Below the pieces are notes generated by a model. That model did no database searches. It was given only the letters and a program-made list of their open reading frames with translations, and was not told the origin of the DNA. A stretch of 12,222 bases of DNA from Gyrodactylus bullatarudis. Its lineage: Eukaryota > Platyhelminthes > Monogenea > Gyrodactylidea > Gyrodactylidae. How positions within the stretch are numbered: the first letter of the stretch is position 1; every line of letters begins with the position of its first letter. This document shows, in pieces, positions 1 through 8,499 of this stretch. The translations under genes and the position numbers were made by a program. The stretch is taken from the NCBI GenBank assembly GCA_012064415.1, contig SSNU01000363.1, positions 6,788-19,009 on the forward strand. The letters are read 5' to 3'.

Positions 1-1195
1 ACAGCTCCAGCGATATGCCAACTTATCATAGATAAGGTTACTGCAAATATGCGTAACATAAAGACATACATGGATGATATCCTAGGATTTGCCGAGACAG
101 AAGAAGAGTTAGAAAAAATATTAATCGAACTTTTTACTAGATTAAACAAATTTGGGTTGAAAGCCAACTTGGAAAAATCTAAATTTTTTCAAACTGAAAT
201 TAAATTTCTTGGTCACATTATTGATTCGTAAGGTCGACGTCCAGATCCGATGAAAGTTTTTAAAAGCATGAAGATTCCCAAAAATCCTAAAGATTTAATG
301 ACCTTCATGGGCATGGTAACTTATTACAGTCCATACATGCCTGAGATTTATAAATTCTCACCTACACTAACAAAACTTATGCCTAAAGACGAAAAATTAA
401 ACTGGAATAAAGAACACTCAGAGGCTTTCTGGGCCATAAAAGACCTTATATCAGCTAACACTCTTATCACATTTTAACTTAGATTATACCACTATTCTGG
501 CAGCTGATACCAGCGACTATGCTATAGGTGGAGTCCTTATGCAAAAAGATGAAGAAGGCAAAATATCACCAGTCTTCCATATGCACCAAACCTTGAATTC
601 CTCTCAAAGGAAATATAGTCAGATAGAGAAGGAAGGTTCTGCATTAATTACCGCTATGCAAAGATTCTCCAAATTCCTAGCAGGTCGTAAATTGTAAATT
701 CTCCAAACTGATCATAAACCTTTACTGAACATCTTTAAACCTAAAAATGGTATTGCTCAATATACATCGTTCAGATTACAAAGATGGGGCCGTATTCTAG
801 CAAACTTCGATTTTGAAATAAAACATAGGTACTAAGAAATTCGGAATGGCTGATGCTCTAGGTTAATAGAAGAATCTAAAGATAAATCATTGTTCTTGCA
901 AATATAAATCACTTGGAGATAGAAACTACGAGTGTTTTCCAAACTTGAAAGAATTACCTGTTACAAGAAAATATTAAAAATGATGAGTTATTAAAGTAAA
1001 GGAATACGATATGGTTGGCCCAAAGAGAACTGACAAGTACCTAAAACAATTTTATAAGCGAAGAGAGAACTATCAGTAATAGATTGTCTAATGTTTAGAG
1101 ATAGGTTAGTATGTCCTAGAAATCTCATCCCCAAATTACTTTAACAAATACATTCAGGACATCAAGGTACTAGCCGAATGATTCATCAATCAATC
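1..1195 (+). mobile_element. Ty3/gypsy retrotransposon pol relic (RT, RNase H, integrase start)
   Basis: This is part of a gypsy-type pol polyprotein, cut by the left window edge. Reverse transcriptase opens in frame 1 and shows the catalytic YMDD box (positions 70-81), then the FLGHII motif and a PDP motif typical of the RT thumb and connection. A stop at 229-231 breaks it. The connection region continues to 477, where one extra base in a T run (472-475) shifts the reading to frame 2. RNase H follows, with its acidic residues in ADTSDYAIGGV, QIEKEG and TDHKPL. It has a stop at 695-697 and a further shift near 830. After a degraded stretch, the zinc-binding start of integrase is seen near 1150-1185 (HSGHQG followed by RM). 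No integrase core, LTR, gag or protease is visible. The order RT, RNase H, integrase and the motifs fit Ty3/gypsy rather than BEL/Pao. It is clearly non-functional. Confidence 0.88.
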
Positions 1196-1637
1196 ATACA
1201 GTCCTTAATATCAATATATGGCACCTCTAACAACAACCTCTTCTTCCTTCATACCAATTAAGTTTTCTATAGAATTCAAGTCAGCTTGATAGCTTATGAG
1301 TTGTGAGCCTTCTGTTTCTATACAAGCTTAGTCTAATGAGATTAAAGAAAAAAAAACCAGCTGAAGACGAAGATGAGCTCACTGCCAAATGATTTAAAGA
1401 GGATAACGAAATACCAGTGAACAATTTTTTTATGGAAAAGAATATAACAGGAATTTTAATCATTGATGCAAATGAACGCCACACATAGTATACAATAATA
1501 AGGTGTTTTGTTTTTGCAGATCTTACAAGATCTATCATTTTAAGCCTTTTTATTGGAATGTGTTAAAAATTCTTGTGAAACTTACTTATTTTATCTTTAC
1601 TCCCGGCACGTTTTCGAATCGAATGATTATTCAAAAG
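1196..1637. other. Unassigned AT-rich stretch between gypsy and Tigger relics
   Basis: No gene can be assigned here. A short + strand reading from an ATG at 1336 has a lysine run followed by an acidic run (PAEDEDELTAK) and then a stop. The same frame continues as FKEDNEIPVNNFF and MEKNITGILIIDANE before another stop. It looks coding-like, but I recognise no family. On the - strand, about 1220-1310 reads as a short acidic peptide (SIENLIGMKEEEV) that could be the C-terminus of a transposase. That strand also holds an 85-codon open frame (1281-1538) of low complexity with a serine run, which I take as a shadow of the acidic codons. No element ends were found. Confidence 0.35.
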
Positions 1638-2260
1638 TTAGTTAGCAATGGATTCTTTAAATTCCAAGAGTGAATGATAGAAGCTAACGTTATCAACCAA
1701 TAAAAGAACTTCCCTATTGACAGTCTCTGCAAACCTGTTCAACCACATTTGGAAAATTGCCCGATTCATCCATGCTGTTGGTGAAGCATGATAATCTGGA
1801 TATTGCAGACCTCTAAAACATGTGACCTCCTTTGTGACTTGCCAATGTAAAGAGTTAGGAACATAATTCCAGCTGCATTGCAGCACACCATAGCTGTAAT
1901 TCTCTCTTTAGTTTTATCTGTCTTAAAGTTTACTGAGCTTGTTTCAAGTGTTACAGGACTCTCGTTCTTCCAATAAATTCCGGTTTCATCAGCGTTATAA
2001 ATATCTTTACGAAACCTCAAAAATGAAATTTTGTGTCTTAAAATCCACCTGTCCAGTACTAGGGTGTTTAAAAGACTAGCATTTACAGACAACTAAAATG
2101 TTTTAAAAATTAAAAATTTTACTCTATGAATTGATAATCTTCTCTGAAAACGGTAAAGCCATCCTGTGGAAGGGTAAATTCCTTCTACCCTACCGATTCG
2201 CCTTGCCTCTCTTAATAACTGCATCCCACTGACCGAACGATGTTGTCTTCTCTTCAAAAT
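1638..2260 (-). mobile_element. Tigger/pogo transposase relic 1 (CENP-B-type DNA-binding domain plus DDE start)
   Basis: Read from high to low coordinates, this is a Tc1/mariner-superfamily transposase of the Tigger/pogo (jerky-like) type. Around 2140-2230 a CENP-B-type DNA-binding segment is seen (LLREARRIGR, then STGWLYRFQRR), where family members have a helix-turn-helix with a conserved GWL-F---H pattern. A stop follows near 2090. The DDE domain begins with the first catalytic aspartate in YNADETGIYWKN (about 1985-2020), then CCNAAG and IGKS. A frameshift near 1800-1850 moves the reading to a second frame, which gives SPTAWMNRAIFQMWL and the second aspartate in LLLVDNVSFYH (about 1665-1690). 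The third aspartate region is missing. The relic ends near 1638 on one side and meets the mariner relic near 2260 on the other. I see no terminal inverted repeats. Confidence 0.85.
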
Positions 2261-2262
2261 AA

Positions 2263-2798
2263 TTTATAGATCCTAGCCGCAAGAGATCATGGCATAAGGT
2301 TGGTGAGAAGTGCACCCAACCAAGCCCAAATCGATTTGCAAAGGTGATGATCACGATTTTCTGGTGTCGTAGAGGAATTATTCATTACGAATTATTGGAG
2401 CCTAATCAGACTGTAAATACTGATCATTATATCCAGTCATTCAGGGCAATGCAAGAGAAGTTGAGGGAATTATACCCTCGATTTGGAAGAATAATTTTTT
2501 TGTAGGATAATGCCAGACCTCATGTCTCGCAACAGGCAAAAAGATTTTTTGAGGAGTCCAATGTGGATGTACTGGAACATCCACCTTACCTGATCTTTCA
2601 CCTACAGATTATCATCTTTTCCGGTCGCTTCAACATCATATGAAGGCAAAAATCTTCAATTCAAAAGATTAGGTTTTGAATTCTGTTGACGCGTGTTTTT
2701 CTCAAAAATTTCAAGATTTTTGGAAAAGAGGCATAGATATGCTTTCAGAAAGATGGCAAAAATGTGTAGAAGAGAATGGAGAATATTTTGATATATAA
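2263..2798 (+). mobile_element. Mariner transposase C-terminal relic
   Basis: This is the second half of a mariner (Tc1/mariner superfamily) transposase, which normally cuts and pastes its element at TA sites. The reading starts at DPSRKRSW (from about 2269), which family members have just after the first catalytic aspartate, so the DNA-binding domain and first aspartate are gone. It continues through MITIFWCRRGIIHYELL to the second aspartate in DNARPH (2506-2523). A stop at 2503-2505 immediately precedes that motif. A frameshift near 2587 separates HPPY from DLSPTDYHLF, which carries the third aspartate. Another stop is at 2670-2672. The tail ERWQKCVEENGEYF ends at the natural stop 2796-2798. 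The 3' end of the element follows at 2849-2874. Length and motifs match roughly the last half of a usual 340-350 residue transposase. Confidence 0.92.
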
Positions 2799-2848
2799 TG
2801 TGTATATTTATTTAATATTTGTAAATAAAAATTTCATTAAACTAATTT

Positions 2849-2874
2849 TTCCGAGAACTTTTCACACAACCCAA
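2849..2874 (-). repeat. Mariner 3' terminal inverted repeat
   Basis: Read on the - strand, this begins TTGGGTTGTGTGAAAAGTTC, the form expected of mariner ends (a TTGGGTTG-type start followed by an A/T-rich stretch). It lies about 50 bp after the transposase stop, as usual. It is followed directly by TA at 2875-2876, the expected mariner target dinucleotide. No matching 5' repeat is present in the window, in agreement with the truncated transposase. Confidence 0.8.
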
Positions 2875-2876
2875 TA

Positions 2877-3196
2877 ATTTCTCATATTTTCACTTGGAAT
2901 ACTCATCCACGTCCTTTTAGCCATAGTTATTACTCTGGATAGGTCTGGTTTTGCCCCATATGATATGAGTTGCTTTTTATAATTTAGCTTCATCTCATTA
3001 ATCACACCACTATCTAATGGCTGGGACAACGCCGTCGTATTTGCTGGAAGAATATACTAACATTCAAATGAGGTCTGCAATTATCAAGAGCAATACTCGA
3101 CGATGACCAACCTATTTCTTCATAACTCACATCAAGGTTCTTAAGATCCATGATCTTCATTTGATCCCTGAGAGAAAGTCTTCTTGTGTAAACCAT
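2877..3196 (-). mobile_element. Tigger/pogo transposase relic 2, internally deleted
   Basis: Read on - from an ATG at 3196, the first 28 or so residues (RRLSLRDQMKIMDLKN, then VSYEEIG) fit the first helix-turn-helix of pogo/Tigger transposases, which bind the element ends. The reading then passes directly and in frame into SSIALDNCRPH, the motif holding the second catalytic aspartate. About 200-250 residues that normally lie between are absent. A one-base shift near 3045 moves the reading to ANTTALSQPLDSGVI, which holds the third aspartate, then to YKKQLISYG and MAKRTWMSIPSENMRN. The coding similarity stops exactly at the TA where the mariner end begins (2875-2876), so the C-terminal tail was separated by that insertion. 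It differs from relic 1: both contain the second-aspartate motif, but with different sequence. It is not a working transposase. Confidence 0.82.
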
Positions 3197-3244
3197 CTAT
3201 GAGAAGTGAAAAATGAGGGGCATTGTAATCTAATGATAAAATTA

Positions 3245-3264
3245 AATCATTGAATTCAATGATT
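3245..3264. repeat. Perfect 20-bp palindrome
   Basis: AATCATTGAATTCAATGATT reads the same on both strands and is centred on an EcoRI-like GAATTC. It lies about 50 bp upstream of the start codon of the internally deleted Tigger copy and may belong to that element's untranslated end. No function is assigned. Confidence 0.6.
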
Positions 3265-3818
3265 GGTCAATTCAACGAATGTTAAAATGTTGGAGTGAAT
3301 AAGGGGGTCTACTAACAACATTCAACATTGTTCAACAATCAACCTCAACGTTTAAGTAAAATAAGGACTGGAGTCTCCCTACATTGCAGGGCTTACAAGC
3401 TATCTTTCGATACTTACGTCATCGTAAGAAAAAAACGCGGTTCCGTAACTAAATTCAGCTTAGTAATAAATATTTTTTCGATTTTCAATCAAAAACGAAA
3501 TTACCGATCATATCAGCTTCAAACTCGTCTAGTTTTCACCGATTATGGTATTGATGCATGAAAATTGACCAAAAGTAACAACTTTTCATTCTACATCCGA
3601 TAGAATTACTTTAGACGTAGTACGATAAAAATCAACTCGCTTATTAAGGGTGCTAGAATTATGAAGAGGTTTGGAAGCAAAGGCATATTCTTATTAGCCA
3701 AAATACAGAATTTCATTACTTTATCATGAAGTTTGGGCCTCATTTGCCATTTTAGAATACATACATACATAAGTATAAAATATTTTTGAAATTTTTAAGT
3801 AGGCAAATTTTTTGACCG

Positions 3819-3836
3819 ATTATTATTATTATTATT
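3819..3836. repeat. (ATT)6 microsatellite
   Basis: Six uninterrupted ATT units lie in noncoding A/T-rich DNA. It is a short simple repeat with no further signal. Confidence 0.8.
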
Positions 3837-4104
3837 CGGATAATATATTTTCTAGGAAGTTAAGTGTATTGTGACACCAGTATTTCTAAAAATAATTATT
3901 TTAAATATCTAAAATATGCAATTTCTCAGCCAAGTCAGTTTTGAGTCTACTTGAAATAAAAATTATGATATACCCGAGACTAATCAATGGAAGGACTAAA
4001 TTTAATTTGAAAATAAAATTGATGTTGAGAAGCTAAACATCTCAATTCAATTTCAAATGATTTCTTGAAATAAATGTTGTTTGATAATAATAAATGCTTT
4101 TATT

Positions 4105-4560
4105 CTACGGGATACATTTCTCATGCATATTGCAGAAAATCTCGCATCCTGTCTTGTGGTTATACTTGTACAGATATTCAGCTACGTAGGATTCCATAAG
4201 ATCTTTCTTGTTTCTTATAATTGAGAACATTCTTTTGATTGCTTCCCATATTGATTCAATTCATTTAGTATGAAACCCTTCATCATTAACAAATTCATAC
4301 GTTTTTTCGTAAGTGGATTTTCGGACGTACAGTAAATTCTTTGAAAATTGTATTTAGAAAAGACCAACTCGATAAAAAAGAATCGACTCTCTACTATAAA
4401 GTAGTCATATTAAAATTGTAATAAGTCTCTATTTCCTAATAGTCATACATTTTCCAGTGTTTTTTCAGACAGAATCAAAACGACCTCATATTTAGGTTCC
4501 TTATCTATCATTAACCAACTTTTCAGAGCAATAGGTTCTAAGATGACATTTTAAAGTTTT
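4105..4560 (-). mobile_element. Merlin (ISXO2-like) transposase relic, C-terminal part
   Basis: Merlin elements are eukaryotic relatives of bacterial IS1016/ISXO2 transposases with a DDE catalytic domain. The best-supported part lies at 4105-4310 on -: TYEFVNDEGFHTK, then a stop at 4261-4263 where an N is usual (HTN), then IESIWEAIKRM with the catalytic glutamate. It continues through SYVAEYLYKYNHKTG to a stop at 4105-4107. The -IESIW- and YLAE--- patterns are family hallmarks. Further upstream (about 4440-4560) a weaker segment (WLMIDKEPKYEVVLILS, then TLENV) is at the right distance for the usual W-FG---R stretch, but this extension is uncertain. The middle holds several stops. No terminal repeats were found. 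Confidence 0.75.
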
Positions 4561-4861
4561 TTTCATAATTCATCGATGAAATTCATATCATTCGATTGGG
4601 AATCAAAAATTATATACGTTTCCACTATTTGTTTCTAGAAAAAACGTATGAGGAAACATTAGTGGCTGTCTAAAATCAATTTCCAGTTTTATCCATCAAC
4701 ATTTCATTTCTTAAGAATCCTCTGAGTTCCAGAGCTAACTTGTGAAGGGATGTAAAACAACTCAGTCTCACTCCCCTCTTGGTCCAGAGTTTAGAGAGTA
4801 ATGTTTACACTATTCTACTTTAAGCTCAAGCCCTCTCCTTCTACGACGTCTGCTAGTTATT
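4561..4861. other. Noncoding spacer between Merlin and hAT relics
   Basis: I see no gene, repeat or element end in this roughly 300-bp stretch. It may contain the untranslated or N-terminal part of either neighbour, decayed beyond recognition. A zinc-finger coding region, expected upstream of the hAT relic, was not detected here. Confidence 0.3.
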
Positions 4862-5845
4862 GTGCGCTTTTTGTCTAAGTTGAATCTTTTTCACAATCTG
4901 CCTCAAAATGTTAAGAGGGGTGGGTTGATTACTAAAGGATTCTTAAAAAATTGTTGCATATCATTATTTTGGTCTAGAAAACCCCTACGAAGTGAGACAA
5001 CATGTAGAAGAGAAGTTCCTAAAATATATGAAGCAAGGATGGATTATATTAGCAGACTGATCGAAGCTAAAGATGTTTTTGTAATGATTTTAAAAAATCT
5101 GAAATCCAAGGTAAAAATAGTAAATATAATGGTTGGAAAATCAGATCCCACAAAATCATACCTTGAAGATACTAAGGTAATAGAAAGCTCAATTGATTCT
5201 CAGGAAGCCTGTCGCATAATAGATGATTTTCTCAAATTTATGAAAATACCCAGAAAAAATTTTTTTTTCTTTCCGATGCAGCTTTGTATTTTACGTCAGT
5301 AGAATGTACAAGAACCCAGAAGAATCCTAATATGGTTCATGTTACTTGTTTAGCCCATTTAATTCATAATTGCTGTCTGAAATTGACAAAGCACTACTTT
5401 AAAGTTAATCAAATGATATTGGCCACTGATAAATAAAGAGGAAATTTTTATTCACTCAAGCGGATATAGGGTTACCACCCAAAACGGTTCTTACACGTTG
5501 GGGAAGCTGGCTAAATACTGTTCAATACTTCAGCATCCATTTCGTTACTGTGAAGAATATTGTGAAAAATCATTATCAAAGTATTAATGAAATTTACGAG
5601 ATGACCCTACAAATTTGATAGAATATATCACCAGAAGATTAGAAAAGAATGTTATTTCCAAGTTAATCAATGGTTCACTTAATTTATCCCCGCTCCAAAT
5701 ATCTAAGATATTGTTTGCACAGCCAACAACATTAGAAGTGGAAAGAAGCTTTTCGTATGTGAACAGAATGCTAAAAAAGATGGGAATTTTGATCATTCTT
5801 ACTTCCCCATGTTTTATCGATGAGTGTGAATACACACCATGCTAA
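4862..5845 (+). mobile_element. hAT-family transposase relic 1
   Basis: This is a decayed hAT transposase of a group whose N-terminal zinc finger resembles CGGBP1. The first open segment (4862-5302) contains EARMDYISRLIEAKDVFV and SQEACRIIDDFLKFM. Both align residue by residue with the second hAT relic at 11483-12092, which supports the family call independently. A frameshift near 5270 leads to SDAALYFTS and then NMVHVTCLAHLIHNCC, the conserved stretch around the second catalytic residue. A further frame (about 5445-5560) holds LPPKTVLTRWGSWLNT, typical of this group. The last segment (5615-5845) ends with the hAT dimerisation domain (QPTTLEVERSFSYVNRML). Its C-terminus shifts frame again and runs into the left arm of the inverted repeat starting near 5792. 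Breaks throughout show it is dead. Residues between the WGSW motif and the dimerisation domain appear shortened by deletion. Confidence 0.85.
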
Positions 5846-5895
5846 AATAAATCCTCACAGACCCCCGTTTTTACGATTGAAAATGTTTTTGTGAG
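5802..5895 (+). repeat. Left arm of a 94-bp inverted repeat
   Basis: This arm matches the reverse complement of 6587-6680 at 93 of 94 positions; the only difference is the base at 5847. With one 4-bp gap (ACTT, 5801-5804) the match extends outward to 5792. Its outer part overlaps the C-terminal end of the hAT relic. Its inner part includes a run CAGACCCCCGTTTTTACG (from 5858) that resembles the start of a hAT terminal repeat, though this is only a resemblance. Confidence 0.95.
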
Positions 5896-6586
5896 TTTTC
5901 TTAAAATAACAAAAAAGGTCGCTAGTATAGTAAAGCCCTTTTTTGACAGGAAACAATTTTTACAAAAACAAACAAAATAAAATTCTTTCGCTTAGGAATG
6001 TCTCAGCTTTTTGATGAAAATCTTTACTAAACTTTAATTCTATGTAGTTGATAACCAAATCAATTATTAGAGATTAAGAAATAAAGGAAATTAACTTCAA
6101 AAACGAATTTTATAAATAGTTATTATTCATCCAATGAGCTTCTAGTTCTATAAAATTATTTTAATGTATAAAAAACGGTTTTATTCTAACCCAAAATCTA
6201 TTTCTTGAACATAGTCTTAAATCGCTGTTGAAGTCAGATCACAGGAGAAAAATCAAACATACTAAGTTTGAAAACAAAACAGATTATTTATGAATAAATT
6301 CTATACCATTTTCAGATCGTTTTCAAAAGTTTACAAATGAATTTTGAAAATATCCAATTAGATTTCATACTTTTACAATTAGAAAATAAACTTTTCCAAA
6401 TAGATTTCGTATTAGTCAAAAAATAATTTCAGGGGAGGGGGTTTTTACAATTTGATTTTGAACTTATGAGATGAATTATAAACATTTCAAATTAGGGACT
6501 AAAGATTTGCAGTTAGACAGTAATAAAATCCAAATGAAACATGAGTAAATAATTGAAATTCATATTAAGGTCAAATATTATTCTTC
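5896..6586. other. 691-bp noncoding interior between the inverted-repeat arms
   Basis: The interior is A/T-rich and has no open frame with recognisable similarity on either strand. It contains a loose internal duplication: CCAATTAGATTTC near 6355 recurs as CCAAATAGATTTCG near 6398. The arrangement (two long arms plus a noncoding core, 879 bp in all) fits a nonautonomous foldback or MITE-type element, or an inverted duplication of a hAT 3' end. Confidence 0.5.
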
Positions 6587-6680
6587 CTCACAAAAACATT
6601 TTCAATCGTAAAAACGGGGGTCTGTGAGGATTTAGTTTAGCATGGTGTGTATTCACACTCATCGATAAAACATGGGGAAG
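6587..6680 (-). repeat. Right arm of a 94-bp inverted repeat
   Basis: This is the inverted partner of 5802-5895, differing at a single base. The similarity continues outward to 6686 (AATGAT) if a 4-bp gap is allowed. No hAT transposase coding continues beyond it on -, so the arm is a copy of only the tail region, or a true terminal repeat. Confidence 0.95.
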
Positions 6681-6686
6681 AATGAT

Positions 6687-7104
6687 AATAAGCAATCTGC
6701 CTATGTATTACACTAAAGCCTTACAATGAGAAAAACATCAACAGTTGATAATTAAATAATAGATGAAAATTGAAATAATTATTTTATTGTAAAAATTGTA
6801 TCCAATTGTATTATAAAATTGGAATAAAAACTAATGAGCTATTCATCGAAGTCATAAATATCCTCTACATTTCTTGGATTATTTTGGAAATATGTAAGAA
6901 AGAGATATATTTAAACCATATACGTATTTCTTAAAGCATCAGTGGCATTGCTTTAAAAATGACAAAAGTTAAAAGATTCATTCAAGATAATAATTTACAA
7001 ATGAAATAAATAGTAAAAGTTGAAGAAAATTAGAATAAATGTAAGCTATAAAAACACCAAAACTCTCCAATAAATAGCAACAGTGGAGAAAAAAGTGAAA
7101 AAGC
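6687..7104. other. AT-rich noncoding stretch
   Basis: No gene is recognised. On - near 6848-6895 a short reading ends FQNNPRNVEDIYDFDE and a stop. It looks like an acidic protein C-terminus, but there is no supporting coding sequence upstream. A small hairpin (TCCAATT / AATTGGA) lies near 6800-6822. Confidence 0.35.
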
Positions 7105-8412
7105 TCACAGGCCATGGGAGTTGAAGGATATAAGAATAGTTTTTTTGAACACAGATTGGGTTTGTATAGATTAATAAAGAATCTCTCTTTGACCCATACA
7201 TCTAAGCTGTCATCTTCAGGGTTTTTGTACAGAATGGAAAAATTCGAAACCGAAGCGGCATTTTTCTCCTGTTTGATATGCCTAGTTACCGCAGTGTCCT
7301 TATTCAGATGATCACTTGATCTTGTGGACAGCTTCCTAATTGTTCTACCTATGTAAGAAGCACCACAGTCTCATTGGAATTTATAGATTAGTACAGTCTT
7401 CTCCGGTTTGAGTAAATCTTTATGAATCAAACTAAACAGTCTCTGAGTTTTAAATAAAATTTTCAATTGTATATTATTGTAATGTTGATTGATGAGATTG
7501 TAAGTCTTCTTCTAATGTCTTAAAAGTTGAGTCTCATGAAAATTTTTGTTTTTTCCATTTCATCTGTATTGACATCTTCATCCCTATTCTCTGAAATATT
7601 GATGAATTTATCTACAAATTTCTTTGGATAACCATTTTCCATTAAACATCGAATTCTCTATTTCAATTTGCCATTCTTCCGGACTTGCTATTCTTCTTAT
7701 CCTTTCTCCTAGACCAATCACTAAGCCAACTTGATGCGAGATATGACTGAAACTGCATAATGAAGATATTTTCCATTGTCAGTCTTCTTGAAAATATTTC
7801 TTACGATTGATCCATCCTCTCATCTGGTTAGCTTAACATCTAAAAAACTCAAAGCACCATTAGATTCCTTTTGCATAGTAAATTTAATATTTGGATTAAA
7901 CGTGTTCATCTTTAAGAGAAAGTCATCTGCTGATACATTGGGCTTCATCAAAAAATTGTCTTTGGTTTCATCAAAATAAGTGTCATCAACATATCTGATG
8001 TAAAAATCAGTGAAAGAATTGATAGTATCTGACATTTTATTAAGTTCTAACCAACCTAGAAAGATATCTGCTAATAGAGGACTAAGAGGTGAACCCATGG
8101 CTATTCCATCTTTCTGTAGACTTTGTTCTGAAAAGATAGAGGAACATCTGTACAGCAAATCCTAATAAGATCTGCTATTTCCAGGCTTGACAACTCAAAA
8201 CCCTCATGTTCCTCAATAAAAGATTTAATGATAGCCAAAGTTTCCTCTATAGGTATACTAGAAAATAAACTTACATCTAATGAGATCATCTCGTTAGAAC
8301 CTATATTTAAATCCTTAACTTTTTCGGCAAAAGAAAAAGTATCTTTGACAACATATTTAGCATAATATGTATGAATAGGTTTCAAGATATCAATAGGTTT
8401 CAATAACCAGAA
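7105..8412 (-). mobile_element. Penelope-like element relic: reverse transcriptase plus GIY-YIG endonuclease
   Basis: Penelope-like elements encode a telomerase-related reverse transcriptase fused to a GIY-YIG nuclease. On -, the RT starts near 8412 with KYVVKDTFSFAEKV and motif A (EMISLDVSLFSSIP, about 8255-8300). A frameshift in 8101-8158 separates this from motif B (GIAMGSPLSPLLADIFL). Motif C follows as RYVDDTY (about 7965-7990), then IKFTMQKE and SFLDVKLTR. Stops begin at 7820-7822, after which DNGKYLHYAVSVIS and a degraded linker follow. The GIY-YIG domain appears at about 7150-7390: LIYKFQ, a stop at 7371-7373, DCGASYIGRTIRKLSTRSSD, and the later KERFFINLYKPNL with the conserved glutamate. 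The stop lies where a metal-binding cysteine is usual. The RT core is the best-preserved coding stretch in the window, but the element as a whole is broken. The N-terminal part is missing. Confidence 0.9.
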
Positions 8413-8499
8413 CTCTTGATGAATTTTAGTTCACTGACAAGAAGCGAAGAGCCCATGAGTCCATTACTAGCTAAGTGGTTCTCTAAAAGCGTGAGTCTT

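Larger units (their letters stand above)
3197..4104. other. Noncoding AT-rich stretch
   Basis: No gene is recognised. A 77-codon open frame on + (3328-3561) matches no family I know and has no supporting motif, so I do not call it a gene. The segment about 3305-3350 is rich in imperfect TTCAACA/TCAACA units on +. There is a short (ATAC)3 run near 3758-3769 and an (ATT)6 run at 3819-3836. The rest is featureless A/T-rich DNA with no clear inverted repeats beyond the palindrome at 3245-3264. Confidence 0.4.

Noticed and set aside
1336..1487. A resemblance of MEKNITGILIIDANE to the start of the Ragulator subunit LAMTOR5.
   Set aside because: The likeness covers too few residues, a stop follows at once, and no later part of such a protein is present.
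1281..1538. An 85-codon open frame on - with a serine run.
   Set aside because: It is low complexity and antisense to an acidic codon run on +. It does not extend the Tigger relic in any recognisable way.
3328..3561. A 77-codon open frame on + as a possible small gene.
   Set aside because: It has no family resemblance, no supporting motif or splice structure, and lies in repeat-like A/T-rich DNA. An open frame of this length is expected by chance.
5858..6622. A hAT-type element with CAGACCCCCG ends inside the inverted repeat.
   Set aside because: The bases outside these ends are themselves inverted copies of each other, not an 8-bp direct target duplication, so the arms clearly extend further out.
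6848..6895. A short - strand reading ending NNPRNVEDIYDFDE as a host gene C-terminus.
   Set aside because: Stops lie just upstream in that frame and no other exon-like sequence supports it.
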